In this document: one piece after another, positions 8,456 through 8,859 of the stretch
How positions within the stretch are numbered: the first letter of the stretch is position 1
How the letters are laid out: every line of letters begins with the position of its first letter
Source: an uncultured Ruminococcus sp.
GTDB taxonomy: Bacteria > Bacillota > Clostridia > Oscillospirales > CAG-272
Direction of reading: 5' to 3'
Assembly: GCA_902765885.1 (NCBI GenBank)
Contig: CACXBN010000267.1
Location: forward strand, 1 to 8,859
Length of the DNA: 8,859 nucleotides
Position numbers and translations under genes: made by a program
Notes under the pieces: model-generated
Seen by the model: only the letters and a program-made list of their open reading frames with translations
What the model was told of the DNA's origin: nothing
Databases searched by the model: none

Positions 8456-8484
8456 TTGTCAAATCAGAGGATAATCCATAGTAT
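8456..8484 (+). promoter_or_regulatory. possible promoter upstream of the hairpin/T6 element
   Basis: TTGTCA (8456-8461, five of six to consensus) and TAGTAT (8479-8484, four of six) are spaced 17 nt apart. If active, transcription would start near 8491 and meet the terminator hairpin after about 100 nt, giving a short RNA or an attenuated leader for the next gene. Matches this good are not rare in A+T-rich DNA. Confidence 0.25.
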
Positions 8485-8538
8485 CATGTGGGCGGAATTG
8501 ATCTAAGCCAATACAAGATTACATTGAAAGCACAAATT

Positions 8539-8591
8539 CCTGCATGCTTGAGGCGTTTATACAGCAGATGTTAAAAGTATGCGGGTTTTTT
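8539..8591 (+). terminator. intrinsic terminator (9-bp stem, long loop, T6)
   Basis: CCTGCATGC (8539-8547) pairs along its full length with GTATGCGGG (8577-8585), with two G-T wobbles, and is followed at once by six T (8586-8591). The loop is long (29 nt). It lies about 130 nt after the stop of the giant gene. The simplest reading is that gene's terminator. GTTAAAA (8570-8576) can instead pair with TTTTAAC (8588-8594), an alternative that would tie up the T tract. Confidence 0.65.
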
Positions 8592-8637
8592 AACACTAAA
8601 AAATTGAATTTGATATTCAAAAATCAATATCATAGTC

Positions 8638-8666
8638 TTTTAAATTGATTTTACTCTTGGTACAAT
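8638..8666 (+). promoter_or_regulatory. probable extended -10 promoter of the third surface-protein gene
   Basis: TGG-TACAAT (8658-8666) fits an extended -10 element (TGN before a five-of-six -10). The -35 position 17 nt upstream reads TTTTAA (8638-8643), which is poor but tolerable with an extended -10. The predicted start is near 8673, giving a leader of about 60 nt. Confidence 0.4.
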
Positions 8667-8671
8667 TTAAA
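8639..8671. repeat. 9-bp perfect inverted repeat over the third gene's promoter
   Basis: TTTAAATTG (8639-8647) and CAATTTAAA (8663-8671) are perfect inverted copies around a 15-nt spacer. The right arm overlaps the likely -10 and the left arm falls in the -35 zone, so it could be an operator. Low sequence complexity makes a chance origin quite possible. Confidence 0.35.
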
Positions 8672-8717
8672 TGGATTAGTATATCTTTTTGTTATATTTC
8701 TTTGTTTTTAACTATCA

Positions 8718-8724
8718 GATGAGG
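8718..8724 (+). promoter_or_regulatory. ribosome-binding site of the third surface-protein gene
   Basis: GATGAGG lies 10 nt before the ATG at 8735. It supports that start, together with the basic N-terminus and hydrophobic segment that follow. Confidence 0.55.
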
Positions 8725-8734
8725 TTTTAGGCAT

Positions 8735-8859
8735 ATGAAACGCAAGCATATCCAGCATAAAAGAAAAATAATTTACATACTAAGCTGTATCGTTGTTTTT
8801 ATAACGGTGTATTCTTTGGTATTGCCTGCTATAACGATTGATAGAGAAGCTGCTGATGA
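8735..8859 (+). CDS. N-terminus of a third exported surface protein, 3' partial
   Basis: Only the first 41 codons are inside the window, and the frame is open to the right edge. A basic start (residues 1-11) is followed by a hydrophobic segment (about 12-35) and the motif YSLVLPAITID (26-36). The same motif sits at residues 34-44 of the preceding giant protein. Matching VVFxTxYSLVLPAITID in both proteins gives 15 identical residues, so this is very probably a paralogous exported protein, likely with Cna_B-type or related domains further on. That prediction rests on the N-terminus and on genomic position only. It has its own ribosome-binding site and a probable promoter, so it need not be co-transcribed with the upstream gene. 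Confidence 0.8.
   Translation, partial: MKRKHIQHKRKIIYILSCIVVFITVYSLVLPAITIDREAAD

Larger units (their letters stand above)
8411..8734. other. 324-nt A+T-rich intergenic region with terminator and promoter signals
   Basis: I see no convincing protein-coding gene here. The spacer holds, in order: a T-rich stretch just after the stop; a possible promoter (8456-8484); a strong hairpin with T6 (8539-8591); two A+T-rich inverted repeats (8611-8632 and 8639-8671); a likely extended -10 promoter (8661-8666); and a ribosome-binding site (8718-8724). Confidence 0.7.

Overview
The window is a stretch of a cell-surface adhesin or pilin-like locus from a low-to-moderate GC Gram-positive bacterium, most likely a gut-type Firmicute (Lachnospiraceae, Clostridiales or Erysipelotrichia-like). 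The evidence is two C-terminal LPxTG sorting signals followed by a hydrophobic span and a basic tail, many Cna_B-type (collagen-adhesin B, isopeptide-forming) domains, A+T-rich spacers with sigma-A-like promoters, and hairpin-plus-T-tract terminators. Genus assignment is inference; nothing here fixes it.

Layout, all genes on the + strand: (1) nt 3-2186 is the 3' part of a large Cna_B protein whose start lies left of the window. It ends in LPSTG plus a membrane anchor. (2) nt 2187-2473 is a spacer with a probable terminator and then a promoter for the next gene. (3) nt 2474-8410 is one very large gene (1978 residues). It encodes an exported, wall-anchored mosaic: N-terminal membrane/signal segment, acidic linker, two conserved N-terminal regions, a beta-trefoil-like module, an HGW-type beta module, a fibro-slime/PA14-like domain, and five Cna_B domains, two of which are interrupted by other modules. 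It ends in LPHTG plus an anchor. (4) nt 8411-8734 is a spacer with a strong hairpin/T6 terminator (possibly part of a short independent transcript), an AT-rich promoter region with inverted repeats, and a ribosome-binding site. (5) nt 8735-8859 is the 5' end of a third gene, whose N-terminus repeats the signal-region motif of the giant protein.

As a unit this reads as a tandem set of related sortase substrates. The giant protein looks built to hold candidate ligand-binding modules (fibro-slime/PA14, beta-trefoil) away from the cell on a rod of covalently cross-linked Cna_B domains. The upstream protein looks mainly like stalk. No sortase lies in the window; one is expected nearby or elsewhere in the genome. 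Each complete gene boundary has its own terminator and promoter signals, so the genes may be expressed separately rather than as a strict operon.

The most interesting points are the two interrupted Cna_B domains in the giant protein, the K-E-N triad pattern seen in all nine Cna_B units, the shared N-terminal motif of genes 2 and 3, and the structured spacer before gene 3. Domain names were assigned by eye from sequence motifs; no profile search was run.
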